Of a stretch of DNA of 64,000 nt, positions 11,320 through 22,475 are shown one piece after another. Numbering within the stretch: position 1 is the first letter of the stretch; every line of letters begins with the position of its first letter. The notes below the pieces were generated by a model. It saw only the letters and a list, made by a program, of their open reading frames with translations, made no database searches and was not told where the DNA came from. This stretch comes from Brienomyrus brachyistius (lineage: Eukaryota > Chordata > Actinopteri > Osteoglossiformes > Mormyridae), in the NCBI RefSeq assembly GCF_023856365.1, contig NC_064554.1, forward strand, positions 8,113,001 to 8,177,000, in the 5' to 3' direction. The translations under genes were made by a program, and so were the position numbers.

Positions 11320-12365
11320 AAAACTCGCAGTGACCGGGGAGCAGCAAACCTCCCGCTCAGACCAAACAGAACCCCCCAATTCGCCTAGCAGGGCCCAGAG
11401 CGTCCCAAGATACCCCGGACCACCCGCCAGGGCCCCACCACGGAGCAGCAGAGCCAAGGACCACCCGGCCCGCGGCCCACGAGAGGAGGCCGCCCACACC
11501 GGCCAGGTGCAGTCCTTCTATCCCCCCCATGATGGATCTTCCACTCGCCGGGCCACCCCACCAGCACAGGGCCAGAGACAGAGTTGGGGGGGCGGCCCTC
11601 AGCCTCCACTGCTTCCCCGTCCCATGTTAGTGTGAAGTGTGCATGTACATGTGTGAGAGAGTTGTGTGTTTATGTCTACAATGCATTAAAATTAGTGGGT
11701 GCAGTTCGGGTATGAGGGCCCCACCACTGGCAGATGGCAGAGTCCCCCATCCCCCTCCCTCACCCCAAGGCCCTAATGTAGCATGGACTGTGTATATAAC
11801 TAAAGTGCAACAAACGGGTGAGCAGTCGAGGCACGGGCACCCCACCGCTGGCAGACGGCAGAGCCCCACCTGCCTAAACCCACCTCCTCAGCCCTAGTGT
11901 CATGTGGTGTCTAATGTGCAAGTAAAAATTGAGGGGCAGTGCCTCAGCGCACCTCCCCACTACCCCTCAAAGTCCTAGTGTTGTATGAAATGTGGTGTCG
12001 GGCCCAGGGGAGCAGTAAGGAGGTGTCAGGAGTGCCCCCCCCCCCCCCCCCCCCCCGGCACCGTGGCCAGATCTCCGACTGGCCCCGATTAGTCCCCATC
12101 CCCGACTCCGCATAGCAGGCATGGGCGGCCAACTGGGGGGCTCAGGGGCGACGCAGGCAACCCGGCAGCAGGGAAACACCTCCCACCCCCAGGTGCAGAC
12201 CAGGAGAGTCCCACCCCACCATGCCCGATGAGACCCCAGCTAGCAGCCAAGGACAGGACAACCCCAGGCCCCCTGGCAAACGGGGAGCCGGTCCGGCCAG
12301 GCAGGGTGACCCCTGCCCCCCCAGCCACCCCAGGCCACCCCCAAGCGAGGCAGAGGCTCCTCCAA
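11320..12365. repeat. GC-rich repeat block with diverged internal repeats
   Basis: About 1 kb of very GC-rich, proline-codon-like sequence in AT-rich surroundings. From about 11.7 to 12.0 kb a unit of roughly 115 bases recurs three times with divergence; each has a segment like GGGCACCCCACCGCTGGCAG, a stretch near CCTCAGCCCTAGTGTCATG and an ATGTG spacer. A C22 homopolymer is at 12035-12056. Open frames on both strands reflect low stop density in GC-rich DNA, not genes. It ends at the head of a SINE. Confidence 0.65.
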
Positions 12366-12367
12366 CC

Positions 12368-12466
12368 GCTCCAACTCCACACACATGGAACCGGGGAGGA
12401 GTGTCAAACCCTGATTCCAGAGGTGTGAGGCAACAGTGCTAATCACTGCGCTACCTTGCCCTCCCT
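12368..12466 (-). mobile_element. tRNA-derived SINE head fragment
   Basis: The reverse complement reads GGTAGCGCAGTGATTAGCAC (A-box region) followed by CACACCTCTGG and CATGTGTGTGGAG, the 5' head of the same SINE family seen complete at 46410-46738. The body is missing; the GC-rich block starts where it should continue. Confidence 0.75.
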
Positions 12467-12681
12467 ACATTTTACATTCTCACTAAATGTTTCATCCCTT
12501 AGTTCGCATGAAATTATGAGCATCTCCCCCAAAAAATAAAAATGTGCATCATTCATTGTCATGTAGTTAGACTTATCATTCGGTGCAGTCCTTCCATAAG
12601 TTATTACAAAGGAGAAGAATTTAAAAAACTGAACACCATAATGCACCTACAAAAGCAGCAATGGGGTACAATTAATATAGT

Positions 12682-12742
12682 GTGCAGTCTCAGTCGCAGT
12701 CTCAGTCGCAGTCGCAGTCTCAGTCGCAGGCTCTCTCTCAGT
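12682..12742. repeat. Hexamer/12-mer microsatellite (AGTCTC/AGTCGC)
   Basis: A run of CAGTCT and CAGTCG hexamers in alternating order, grading into a short CT-rich stretch. It encodes Ser/Arg dipeptides in some frames only because of its period. Confidence 0.85.
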
Positions 12743-12744
12743 TT

Positions 12745-13900
12745 CCTGTATGAGTTGATAGAGAAAAACAAACAAGGAAAAAAAACTGAAACAAAACTCA
12801 AAAACACCTTAGCGATGGCTCAATATCACATTTCGATACTGTTTAAACCAGAATAAATTACTTTTAAACATGCTCACCAAGGAAAGGAGAGCATTACAGT
12901 ACATCTTCACTGCAGAAAAGCTGCCCAGCTTCTGCTGGGAATCTCCAGCTATATTCCACGTGTGTCTCGTGTATATCGCTGGTTATGGACTTCCCTGCCA
13001 AACAGGTAATCAGAACTATATAGAGTATAAGGTTGGTGTCTTACATAAAGAATATTATGCACTAGTTTTGAGAATGTTCAAACGAAAAATAAAGAACATA
13101 CTGACTCAGTCACTAGTACTGTATTCATATTTTTAACATATAATAATATATATTTTTATTATATAATATTTAATAATTTTTCACATTGGTGCACCGCTAC
13201 ATTGCTTGTTGTGTTTAAACAGCCCTATTAAAGCTGTGTTCAGGAGAAAAATTGTATTCTTTTGTGTGATTGCATGTCCGCACCACGTTGTAAAGCTGTT
13301 TGTGCAGAAATGTATGTATGTTCAGAAGTGCTTTTTGTCAGGGGGACCTGAGCTCTTCCCTTTTTTTGTCAGTCTACGGGATTTAAGGTAAGATTCAAGG
13401 TGCTCTGGACTAAATGTAAGTGACTAAAGATAAAGTCAATTTAAACTGGGGTATCTTAAGTCCGATACGTTATCTGGCTAACCAACAAATCTTGTTTTGT
13501 GATGCAGGCCCCAGGTCCTGCTGCTTCCGGAGGCCCCTGGGGAGAACCCCCCATGATGCCCTCTGTTTGGACCCGTTCATCTGAAACATTCAATTTAATC
13601 CTTCGCCAGTGCTTGTTAAAGGGAGCGGTACAGCCGCGGCAAAATGAGGGTGGCCTGCCAGTTTTCTCACCCAGTTCCTTTTCATTTCTAGGTATCTTTT
13701 GAAGTTTCTAATTAAAAAGGACAGCCTCAAACAAGTTCCTTTGATTAAAATTTGCTTGATTCTGGACTGCTCCCCCCAAACGGCAGATTATGGACATTGT
13801 GGCACTGTTTGTTTACACCTTGATAGCTGTGCTTGCTAATGTGCGGTGGCCCTCACAGATTTTCAGTGAGTTAGCTGTTAACTTATTTTGCTGAGCCTAA
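12745..13900. other. Unassigned AT-rich intergenic DNA
   Basis: No gene or named repeat recognised. An AT-only stretch (TAATAATATATATTTT-like) lies at about 13138-13185. Confidence 0.3.
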
Positions 13901-13916
13901 AATAGATTCCAATTCG

Positions 13917-15310
13917 GATGCTTTATTGTCATTGTTGTTTCCACAGCAACAAAATTTAAAGGTGCATCCTCTCCATTTGTCACATAAAAACAATAGATAC
14001 GTTAGTAACAGCAAAACATCAAATAAATAAACAGACAATAAATAGACTAGCGTGACAAAGTAGCCATATCCTATACTTTCAAGATATTGCACATTTCACC
14101 TATAGCACTTGAAAATAGCAGCAGTAAAATTTAACTTAGTTGTAACCATGAAACTGAATTGCAAACTTGAAGGTGAGAAGATCACATACAATAGTCAGCT
14201 TAGTAGCATTCAGTATGGCGATGGCTGGAGGATACAGACAGTTTTTTATTCTGTTAGTTTTAGTCTTTATGGATCTGAAACGTCTGCCTGAAGGCAGGCT
14301 TTCAAAAAGTACATGTCCAGTGTGTGATGGATCTTGTAGAATTTTCTGGATGTTCCTGAGACAATGGGAAGTGTGAAATTCTTCAAGTGAAGGGAGAGGG
14401 AAGCCAACTATCCGCTGGGCGACCTGAATTACCCTATGGACCTTCTTCCTCTGTTTCTACAGTGCAGCTGGAGAACCACACACAGAGACAGTAGGCCGGG
14501 ATGCTTTCTACAGTGTAACTGGAGAACCACGCACAGAGACAGTAGGCCGGGATGCTTTCTACAGTGCAGCTGGAGAACCACGCACAGAGACAGTAGGCCG
14601 GATGCTTTCTACAGTGCAGCTGGAGAACCACGCACAGAGTCAGTAGGCCGGATGCTTTCTACAGTGCAGCTGGAGAACCACGCACAGAGACAGTAGGCCG
14701 GATGCTTTCTACAGTGCAGCTGGAGAACCACGCACAGAGACAGTAGGCCGGATGCTTTCTACAGTGCAACTGGAGAACCACGCACAGAGTCAGCAGGCCG
14801 GGATGCTTTCTACAGTGCAGCTGGAGAACCACGCACAGAGACAGTAGGCCGGATGCTTTCTACAGTGCAACTGGAGAACCACGCACAGAGACAGTAGGCC
14901 GGGATGCTTTCTACAGTGCAGCTGGAGAACCACGCACAGAGACAGTAGGCCGGGATGCTTTCTACAGTGCAGCTGGAGAACCACGCACAGAGACAGTAGG
15001 CCGGATGCTTTCTACAGTGCAGCTGGAGAACCACGCACAGAGACAGTAGGCCGGATGCTTTCTGCAGTGCAGCTGGAGAACCACGCACAGAGACAGTAGG
15101 CCGGATGCTTTCTACAGTGCAGCTGGAGAACCACCCACAGAGACAGTAGGCCAGGAAGCTCTCCACTGTGCAGCGGTAGAAGGACACCAGCAGTTTCTCA
15201 GGGATGTCATTCGCCCTGAGAACTTTCAGGAAGTAGAGTCTCATTTGGGCCTTCTTCACCAGCTCAGCGGTGCGTGTTCCCCAGGTCAGGTCTTCCCAGA
15301 TGGTGACTCA
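13917..15310 (-). mobile_element. Non-LTR retrotransposon (CR1/Rex1-like group) 3' part, minus strand
   Basis: The element's 3' end is at the left: the reverse complement ends with ACAATGACAATAAAGCATCC, a common terminus of this fish LINE group. Its reverse transcriptase end is at the right: the minus strand from about 15308 reads EDLTWGTRTAELVKKAQMRL, YFLKVLRANDIPEKLLVSFY, RCTVESFLAYCLCGWFSSCT. Between the two lies a 50/51-bp tandem array (14454-15170) made of the ESxxAYCLCxWFSSCT codons. The polymerase core and endonuclease are absent (5' truncation). Clade assignment is tentative. Confidence 0.75.
14454..15170 (-). repeat. 50/51-bp minisatellite made from LINE reverse transcriptase codons
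   Basis: Fourteen units; the ATG of the recurring GGATGCTTTCT is at 14501, 14552, 14602, 14652, 14702, 14752, 14803, 14853, 14904, 14955, 15005, 15055 and 15105, with the LINE's own copy next at about 15155. Spacing is 51 or 50. The 51-base form is 17 codons and reads ESIPAYCLCAWFSSCTV on the minus strand; the 50-base form lacks one G (CCGGATG instead of CCGGGATG), which shifts the frame. Unit identity is very high, suggesting recent amplification. Confidence 0.92.
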
Positions 15311-16880
15311 TGATCAGGGATTAATACAAGGATTATTCACTGTTACACCATCCATAGTATATTAGAATTGCATTAAAATTGCATTTCTAATAATACACCA
15401 TCAAAAGGGAAAGCAAATAGCTTAAAATGAGTTTCTATAAATATCTGGTTTTCATATAAATGTCTTCATTTGATCCATCTACAATTATAGTGGGATCTTT
15501 CCTTGGTGTTCAGTTGATGACCCAAAAAAATTGTGGACTGGGGACAGCAAGCGGTGGGGGTGTGATGATGGTTATAACCCACTAACTGAAAGACACTGAA
15601 TTACCAGGTATACATTCTTCTGATTTCATTTCATTCTGAGATGGATTCATTCATTCTACATCAAAGGATTCCTGCACTGATGAATTGGTCGATGAGGCAC
15701 GTGTCACGATTCGCTCCAGCCTGCCCTGTCCTATTACAGTGAGGTCCAACAGATGGCGCTGCTGGTCCTCCTGCACCCTCCTTCCCTATGTGACCTGCAG
15801 TGTTAACAGTCCATGCCTGTCCCTCAATTCCCCCTTATTATTCGTGTATATAAATGTCTCCCCGTCCTGTGTTCCTTAGTCCGGTATTTGTTCCCTGCTG
15901 GTCTCGGCTGCCTACCTGTGTTTTCATACCTGAAACAACTTTTGAATGTCAGCAAAACTGGTTGCCATGACATTCTGCAGGGAAATGACATCTCTTCTTT
16001 TTGGTAAATGCAGCATTTTGTGGTCATGGGTTGTGCTGTCTGCATAATTCAATTTATATGTTTTCTATCTCTTTCAGGATATGACATAGTAGACAGGTAG
16101 ACAATTACTGAGACAGGAAAAATACGTTGTTGGCTTTCTGTTGTTATGTAATCCTATTACTAATGGGCATTAACGTTGAGTAGCTGAGAGAACCTGGTCA
16201 CAGAGTGTGGTTCAAAATTTCATTAACATACAAAGACGATCTGGTTTTGGGTTTCAGCTTTGAAGTCCCGTATAAACACTTAAGACGGAGATTGTTTAAT
16301 CTCCTGTTCTGTTGGGTGTCTTCGGCATTCAGTGCTCGGCATCGTCCATTTTGTTGCAGAAGCAAAGGAGTATGAGAATCATTACTTGCGCATTATTCAT
16401 TTGCAAATGAGAAGAGTTGTTCAAAGTGAATGCAGGTGACAGAGGTTTGTCTGGAGTCATTGTACTCTGCTAGTGTGAGGCTTTACTTCTCATTGTTCTC
16501 ACATTATAAGGTAATTCAAATTTATATCATATTTGTTAATTTGTTATTTATCTGACAAAAGTATGATATGATGCTGGTACAAGGAAACTGATATTTCGTG
16601 CTATTTTCAGTTATTGTTGAGAAGAAAGGTCCCTAATGAATGTAATTAAGTAAATAGTTGGCCATTGTCTCATTTTGTATTGAGTATTTTTTTTTGTGAA
16701 TGGTATTGCTATTTTTAACTTGAGAGCAAGAAGAAAATAGCAGAATATATAAAAATGTAGCAAATCAATATGGCAACTATACTAAATTATTATTAATGAA
16801 TTACGATACTTACATGCATGGAAACAATACTGTTCTTCAGCTGATAGAAATACTAGGTCAAGTATTTGTCACAAGCATCC
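15311..16880. other. Intergenic DNA, possible short repeat at 15694-15930
   Basis: No host gene seen. The segment 15694-15930 begins with CACGTGTCACGATTCG and has the style of the short TGTCA-terminated repeats found elsewhere in the window, but it lacks a clear end, so the assignment is weak. The rest is AT-rich without recognisable content. Confidence 0.35.
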
Positions 16881-16883
16881 TAG

Positions 16884-17047
16884 TTCATCCATCCATCTTC
16901 TGTTGCTGATCTTGGTCTGGATTGTGGAGGGCAGCAGTCTGTGATAGGTTGGCTACAGCTTCCTCTCGCTAGCCACTTCCTTCAGCTCCTCTGGGGGGAT
17001 ATTGAGTTGTTACCAAGATATAATCTCTCCAGCATGTCCCAGGTCTG
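16884..17047 (-). mobile_element. RTE/Rex3-type LINE 3' end
   Basis: Begins with the reversed tail CATCCATCCATCTTCTG and continues as the reverse complement of the RTE C-terminal coding end: in element sense it contains CATGCTGGAGAGATTATATC, CCCCCCAGAGGAGCTGAAGG and AAGTGGCTAGCGAGAGG, the degraded form of the segment encoding the final residues of Rex3-like elements, then the GGAT tail. Confidence 0.75.
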
Positions 17048-17329
17048 CAACAAGATTATATTACACAATATAAAAGTATAGGAGGAATATTGCACACAAA
17101 TTATTATTGCACATGAGATAAATTATTGCATCTGAGAAAAGCTTCAGTTGAGAGTGCAGGAAATGATCACAAGCATCAATATTGCACAGTAATGTATTAC
17201 ATAGAACACAATTGAGGTCCTGAGATAATGGAGATATTGGCATTGTCATGCAGTCAACGTGGGTGGAGCCAAAACAGTTAACGTGCATTTTTTTGCATGT
17301 GTAGTGCCTGATGTATGTGGTGTGGATAA

Positions 17330-18612
17330 GTCACAGTACAGTGCAGTCTGGTGCTGTTATGAGTGGGGGGATGGGCTTGGTGTGTTTAGTAATGTGACAG
17401 CTTGGGGGTAGAAACTGTTCTGCAGCCTTGCTGTGGGAGTTTACAGTGCTCTGTAGCGCTTCCCGGACGACAGAAGTATGAAGTTGTCTTAGAGAAATGT
17501 GTACTTTTTTTGTCATTTTGCTAGATGCCATTTCTTAGAAATAACACTCTGCAGTAGCTAATTTAGCAATAACCCTTCTTAAGAACTGTCGCTTGAATAT
17601 TTCCACCTCATACATAGTGATAAACAATGTTGAATGTTATTCGCATATCCTGTTTGTGTACCTCAATAAAAGATGCTGCGAGGGGAGTTCCTCTTTCGAA
17701 GTTGGCTGAGTTCGACTGAGAGGCTGACACCTCGAGGTCAGGACCGGACTTCCCTTGCAGCAAGTAAAAGATCATCACAGCTGTGCGTGTTGTTCTGTGT
17801 TCAGAGACTGGTTGGTTTCCAGCGTATCTTTAGAAGAAGATAACCCTAACAAGTTGTGTCCAGGGTGGGTTGTATCACCGCAGATGTTCCTTCTTGTTCT
17901 CAGTATGTGATGATGGACTCTATGGCGTGCCTGTAGAAGTTGACCATCAGCTGTTGCCTAAATTGTGCTTCTTTTAAGCTTCTCAGGAGATGAAGCCTCT
18001 GAAGTACTTTTTTTTGGCCATGATTGTTGTAATGTTGAGCAGGAAAGGTCCTGGCGGATATGGACAGCAAATCTGAAGTTCTAGACAGATTTCACCTTCT
18101 CGCCGCTGATGTTAATGGGATGGTGGTCCTTGTGTGTTGACCTCCTGAAGACCAGGATCAGCTCCTTAGTTTTCTTTGGGTTGAGAGCAAAGTTTGTTGT
18201 TCTGGCTCCAACAGTTCTCAACCTACCTTCGATAGGCTGACTCACTCTATAGTGGTGTCGTCTGCAAACTTAATGATGATGTTGGAATCATGGGTGGGTT
18301 TACAGTCGCGTGTGAAGAGTGAGTATTACAGAGGGTTCAGAACACAGCCCTGTGATGCTCCAGTGTTTAGTATTAGGATGCTGGAGGAGTGCTTGCCCAT
18401 GTGCACCGTCTATGGTCTGCTTGTGAAGAATCTAGTTACACCGGTGTGTGTTGAGACCCAGGCCGTTGAGTTTTGTAGCCAGCTTGTTTGGGGTGATGGT
18501 ATCGAAGGTGGAGCTGTAGTCAATGAACAGCATCCGTACGTAGCTGCCTCTCTCTTCCTGATGCGACAGGGCAGTGTGAAGGGCCAGCATGGCCAGTTTG
18601 CCCTGTAGGCAA
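17330..18612 (-). mobile_element. Degenerate non-LTR retrotransposon (Rex1-like group), reverse transcriptase region
   Basis: In reverse complement, the right end reads MLFIDYSSTFDTITPNKLAT (reverse transcriptase motif A with the aspartate in F-I-D-Y-S), followed after several stops and frameshifts by the FADDTT box (KFADDTTI), then NPKKTKELILVFRRSTHKD and a thumb-like K-K-x-x-x-R-L region. The copy is old: at least five in-frame stops and several frameshifts. It is interrupted by an LTR-like insert at 17485-17850 and its left limit is uncertain. Confidence 0.72.
17485..17850 (+). mobile_element. Possible solo LTR-like insert inside the LINE
   Basis: LINE-like sequence stops near 17484 and resumes near 17855 (GTGTCCAGGGTGGGTTG). 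The intervening 366 bases start TGTCTTAG and end CCCTAAC(A), carry AATAAA at 17665-17670 followed by a GC-richer U5-like stretch, and are flanked by AAGT on both sides (17481-17484 and 17851-17854). This fits a solo LTR of a retroviral or Ty3-type element, but the right terminus is not a clean CA and no coding sequence exists. Confidence 0.4.
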
Positions 18613-21600
18613 ACTGTAAGATTAGCTTTTATGCAAAGAGCCCCGGGTCACTGCACCCGTCCACACTGCCATCTTGTACATGCCCAAAGCACCTCCCCAG
18701 GGAGAAGTCTCACACATTGACTGCCACATTGAACTATTATAAACATTACCTGGAGGCACTGTATGTGTGAATGCAAATGTCCGGATCACTTGTATCAGAT
18801 GTTATATAGGGACCTAATGGCCCATTGGAATGCAAGATGCTGTAAGTTCTACCAGAGGTGTGAGGGCCCAAATGTTGCCAAATGCTCCCAGCGCACCCTT
18901 ACTGTGCATATGGGTCTACCGGACCTGTCCAGAATTTCTACCAACTCACCACCAAGTGGTGATCAGTTGACAGCTCAGCTCATCTCTTCCCCCAGATGAT
19001 TGCAGATCTGAGGATATGACTACAAAATCAGTTGTTGATCTACAGCGTAATGGTGCCAGGTGAACTTCTCAGCACCCTTGTTCTTCAACCTGAAGAACCT
19101 GTAGAGAAATTGGTCATAAGTTAGTGATGCATACTGTATATTTACAGAATAGCAGAAAGTTGACTTGATTGTGGCCTTTCAGTTTGTCTCAGCTTATTAT
19201 GGATTAGTAATGATCTGCAGAAGAAAGCTGCTGGTATTATGCTCCCGTCTCTCCTTATGGTTGTTAGTCAGCTCCGCTTCTGAAGGAGACCCTCTTGGCC
19301 TTGCCCTAAGTCCTCCTCACAGTTCATCCGGAAGGTGTTATTGATGTGACGCCATGCCCCAGTTGTGCCAGATGGTAAAATCCAGTTATTCTGAGAACAA
19401 AAGAACTGTGTACCTTTCATATTTCTACAATCAGTCAGATGGGAATCTCTTGACATTAGGAAACAGTGAGTATATCACCTTCAAATTTGCAATTTTCCTT
19501 CTATATGAATGTATGTAAATGTCAGCTGCCTTTAAAGAAGGTAGCTGATGTGAAACTTTTATTTAATGTGTGTTTAATGATCTGGATATAATGCTGCTCT
19601 TGTGACTTTATGGCATCAAGCTGTTTTCCTTTTAGGATCTTAATATCAAATTTTTTTAATCTCTTATATGAATCATTGAAACACCATTACTAATTATGAA
19701 CTTGGTTCCGGGCACGGACTGGACTGTGGGCGTGACACTGGCATGGATACCTGTACACCAGATGGCTAACAGGTCTGCTAAAACTTGCACGGTCTCACCC
19801 TGGTTTTAACTTGTTTAAATGCTGGATAATTAAAGCCATTCTGATATCACTTAACTGTATGAATTCCCCCATTTCATGCTATTTTTTCTAGTTACCTGGA
19901 ACTGAAGTCTAATCCTGAAATTAAATTGCATTTTCATTAATTTTGCAGGTTGTATCAGAAGGTAGTGATTTTCTCTATGGGTGTCTCATTTGATATTAGA
20001 TGGTGGTGGGGGGCATATTTCCTCCAGGGTGTCTTGCATTGGGCTTGTTTGCTAAGATGATGTTTCTGCTATACTGCGGCCTGTGGTCAGGCAGTGCAGG
20101 TTGTCTGCCTTTTCTGGGGAGTTTCACAGAACTTTTTGCTCCACTTCTTAAGGAGAGTATTGGGTGGCCGGTGAATCGGATCTGGACTTACTGGTCTTAA
20201 GAACAGAAGCACATCAGCAGTTGGGTGGCAGTTTTCGGGGAGCTGGTAACCCCCTAACCTGATGGCTATAGGGGTATACAACCATACTCAGTAGAAGAGA
20301 ACAGAGGATTTAGTTTATTTTGATTGATATGATGCCTTTTGTTTGGTTTGCAACTATTTCTAATTGTTAACAGTTGTAAACTATTTAAAAACAACAAAAA
20401 AAAACACTTTTTCGGCTGCACCAATATTGGACTGAAGCATGAACTGAAAACCGAGGTTTGCACCAAAACCATGACTCCCTGGTTAAGTTGTGGTATTGTT
20501 TGGGGAGTTCGGTCATTCTGTTATGTTGCGGAAAAACAAAGAACTGGAGGGCAGGGTCTAAGAAAGAAAGGGGCTTTATTAGACATGAACAGGATCACAA
20601 AGACAAACAGTACCATGAGGGGTCAGACACTGACCAAACTTATATAAAGACTAACCAGGGGCTGACATGATGCAGGTGTGAATGGTTAGCACAATTGGAT
20701 TGGGGGTAATGAGAAGACACAACTGGGGAAAATTAGGAGGGATCCTGTGGACCAGCAGCAACCCCTGCTGGTCATACTGGGGGATGACGTTATGCCCCCA
20801 GTTCTTGCTGTGGAAGGCCCTCAAGTTCATTTGTGCAGTGAAAAGAACTTGTAATTTTCTTTTGAAGTAGGTGGAAGAAAGACCTGCTGTAAGAAGAAAA
20901 TGGTGAGGATATGTGGTGTCATCGAATGTTCATCTAAGTGTGTTAATTTTCTGTCAAATTTTTAATTCTCCTAAGGAAGCACTTTGGCTCAGCAGAGGCT
21001 CATGCCTGATGTGTCCAGGATTGTTGGTTCCATTTCAGTCTCAGCTGTGAGTGAGACATGACCATGTGCTTTCCATGTTTCACATAAGCTTTCGCTTCAT
21101 ATGCTTGTACAACACAGGTAACATTCATGCCAGTGTACACCCTGACAGTGAGAGGTAACTGAATATACCGGATGAAAAATATTGTAACGTTTTCACACTT
21201 TTTTCTCTCAGACTTCCTTCAAAATTCTGCTTTTCTTATTCTTTTGGTTGGATTCTGGGCAGAGAAAGTCCAGCCTTTGGTAACCGAGTCCGGAAACACA
21301 GGAACAGGCTTCTGGATCAAGGGTGCAATGAAAGGCTCCAGGCTAAAACTGGCCTCTGATGTTTGGACTGACAGCGGAAGATGGGAGTCTGGGAATTCGA
21401 CTGAGTGCACCCGCAAGTTTACAGGGATGTCTGTCTAATAAGCAGAGCATGCTGAGAAATCCAGCCTGTGCATCACAATTACAGTAGGACCACAGCGATA
21501 CCCACAGCTTTGGAATGCAGATGATTTCATAGCGAGAATTTTACAGACCATTGAAAGTAAAAACACTAACTCTTTGCAAGGGAAAAACCTTTCTTGTGCT

Positions 21601-22160
21601 CTGAATAAATTTTCATGTCCATTGCTTATGAATTTTCACTTTTTGTGAATTAGTCTGTCACAGCTAACACTTTTCAGTGTCGTGATTTTCCAGGTTTGTT
21701 ATTTTAACTTTAAAGCTGCAATTAACTGTGAACACAGGCTGAGAGACAGAAGCCGTCCAGACTGGAGAGTCTGGTCCCAACTTGCTGTAAACTGTAGAAT
21801 CCGACTGAAGATTGACGGAGCAATTTTGGATTTAAAGGAATCTAAGCAACCGTATGCTGATGACGTTTGATTGCAGTGTCCCTCTCAGACCTACGGATGT
21901 AGCAGCAATCACATAAGTTAGCTTAATGTTATTTTCCAGACAAAATAGCTACTGTAAACATCCTCCTGGGAAGGGACATTAATGCCATATTTAAAATTTG
22001 TCACTCAGATAAATAATAAAATTAGTCCCGGAATTGACTTGTTGCCTAATCAAATAATGACTACCTGCCAGCAGAAGGCGCAGAGCAGTGCTGTGTATCT
22101 GCTGCTTTGGTTATATATCTTTTCCAGACAGGATGTGCAGAGTTTGTTCTGAATATGGGG
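18613..22160. other. Intergenic DNA, mostly unassigned
   Basis: No exon recognised in 3.5 kb except the short repeat listed at 20545-20840. Weak open frames (for example 21172-21438) show no domain or supporting splice sites. Some stretches such as 19200-19380 have the composition of decayed retrotransposon sequence. Confidence 0.3.
20545..20840 (-). mobile_element. Short interspersed repeat of the AATAAA-bearing type
   Basis: The + strand GAAAGGGGCTTTATTA near 20567 matches GAAAGGGGCTTTATTAAAGG near 41419, within the better bounded repeat 41395-41699. In the reverse complement both carry AATAAAGCCCCTTTC, so the AATAAA could act as an LTR polyadenylation signal. Ends not determined. Confidence 0.4.
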
Positions 22161-22164
22161 TACA

Positions 22165-22475
22165 GTAGCAAAAAAAAAATCAAGATTCACATGCAATCTC
22201 CCAAAACCATGTGGGAAAATGTGTTACGGTTTGATGGGATTAAGGTTGTACTTTTTGGTCACAGTGAAGCATGATGGGGGCAGCATCATGCCTTGGGGCT
22301 GCTGTTCTTCAGCCATATCTGGGGCTTTGGCCAAGGTTAAGGGAATCAAGAATAGCTCCAAACTGCAGTCAACCGAACACCAAATACTAGGCGTCTGAAA
22401 GCTGAAGATGAAGAGGAATCTCACCTTTCACTATGCCATGACCAAAAGCGTACATCTAAATCAACAAAGAAATGT
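22165..22475 (+). mobile_element. Tc1/mariner transposase fragment
   Basis: The + strand reads PKTMWENVLRFDGIKVVLFG, corresponding to the Tc1 block around the first catalytic aspartate (here in R-F-D-G-I-K), then after a frameshift TVKHDGGSIMPWGCCSSA, the strongly conserved Tc1 G-G-S-I-M-x-W-G-C motif, then a stop and a degraded third block L-T-F-H-Y-A-M-T-K. Terminal inverted repeats were not found. Non-functional. Confidence 0.78.

Noticed and set aside
11330..12446. Proline/glycine-rich open frames on both strands
   Set aside because: Produced by a GC-rich repeat block with few stop codons; open in nearly all frames.
14454..15170. CRISPR-like array
   Set aside because: Units are contiguous with no unique spacers, and the genome is vertebrate.
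14436..15259. Repetitive protein of cysteine-rich 17-residue units
   Set aside because: The units are LINE-derived and the frame is broken repeatedly by 50-base units; not a real repeat protein.
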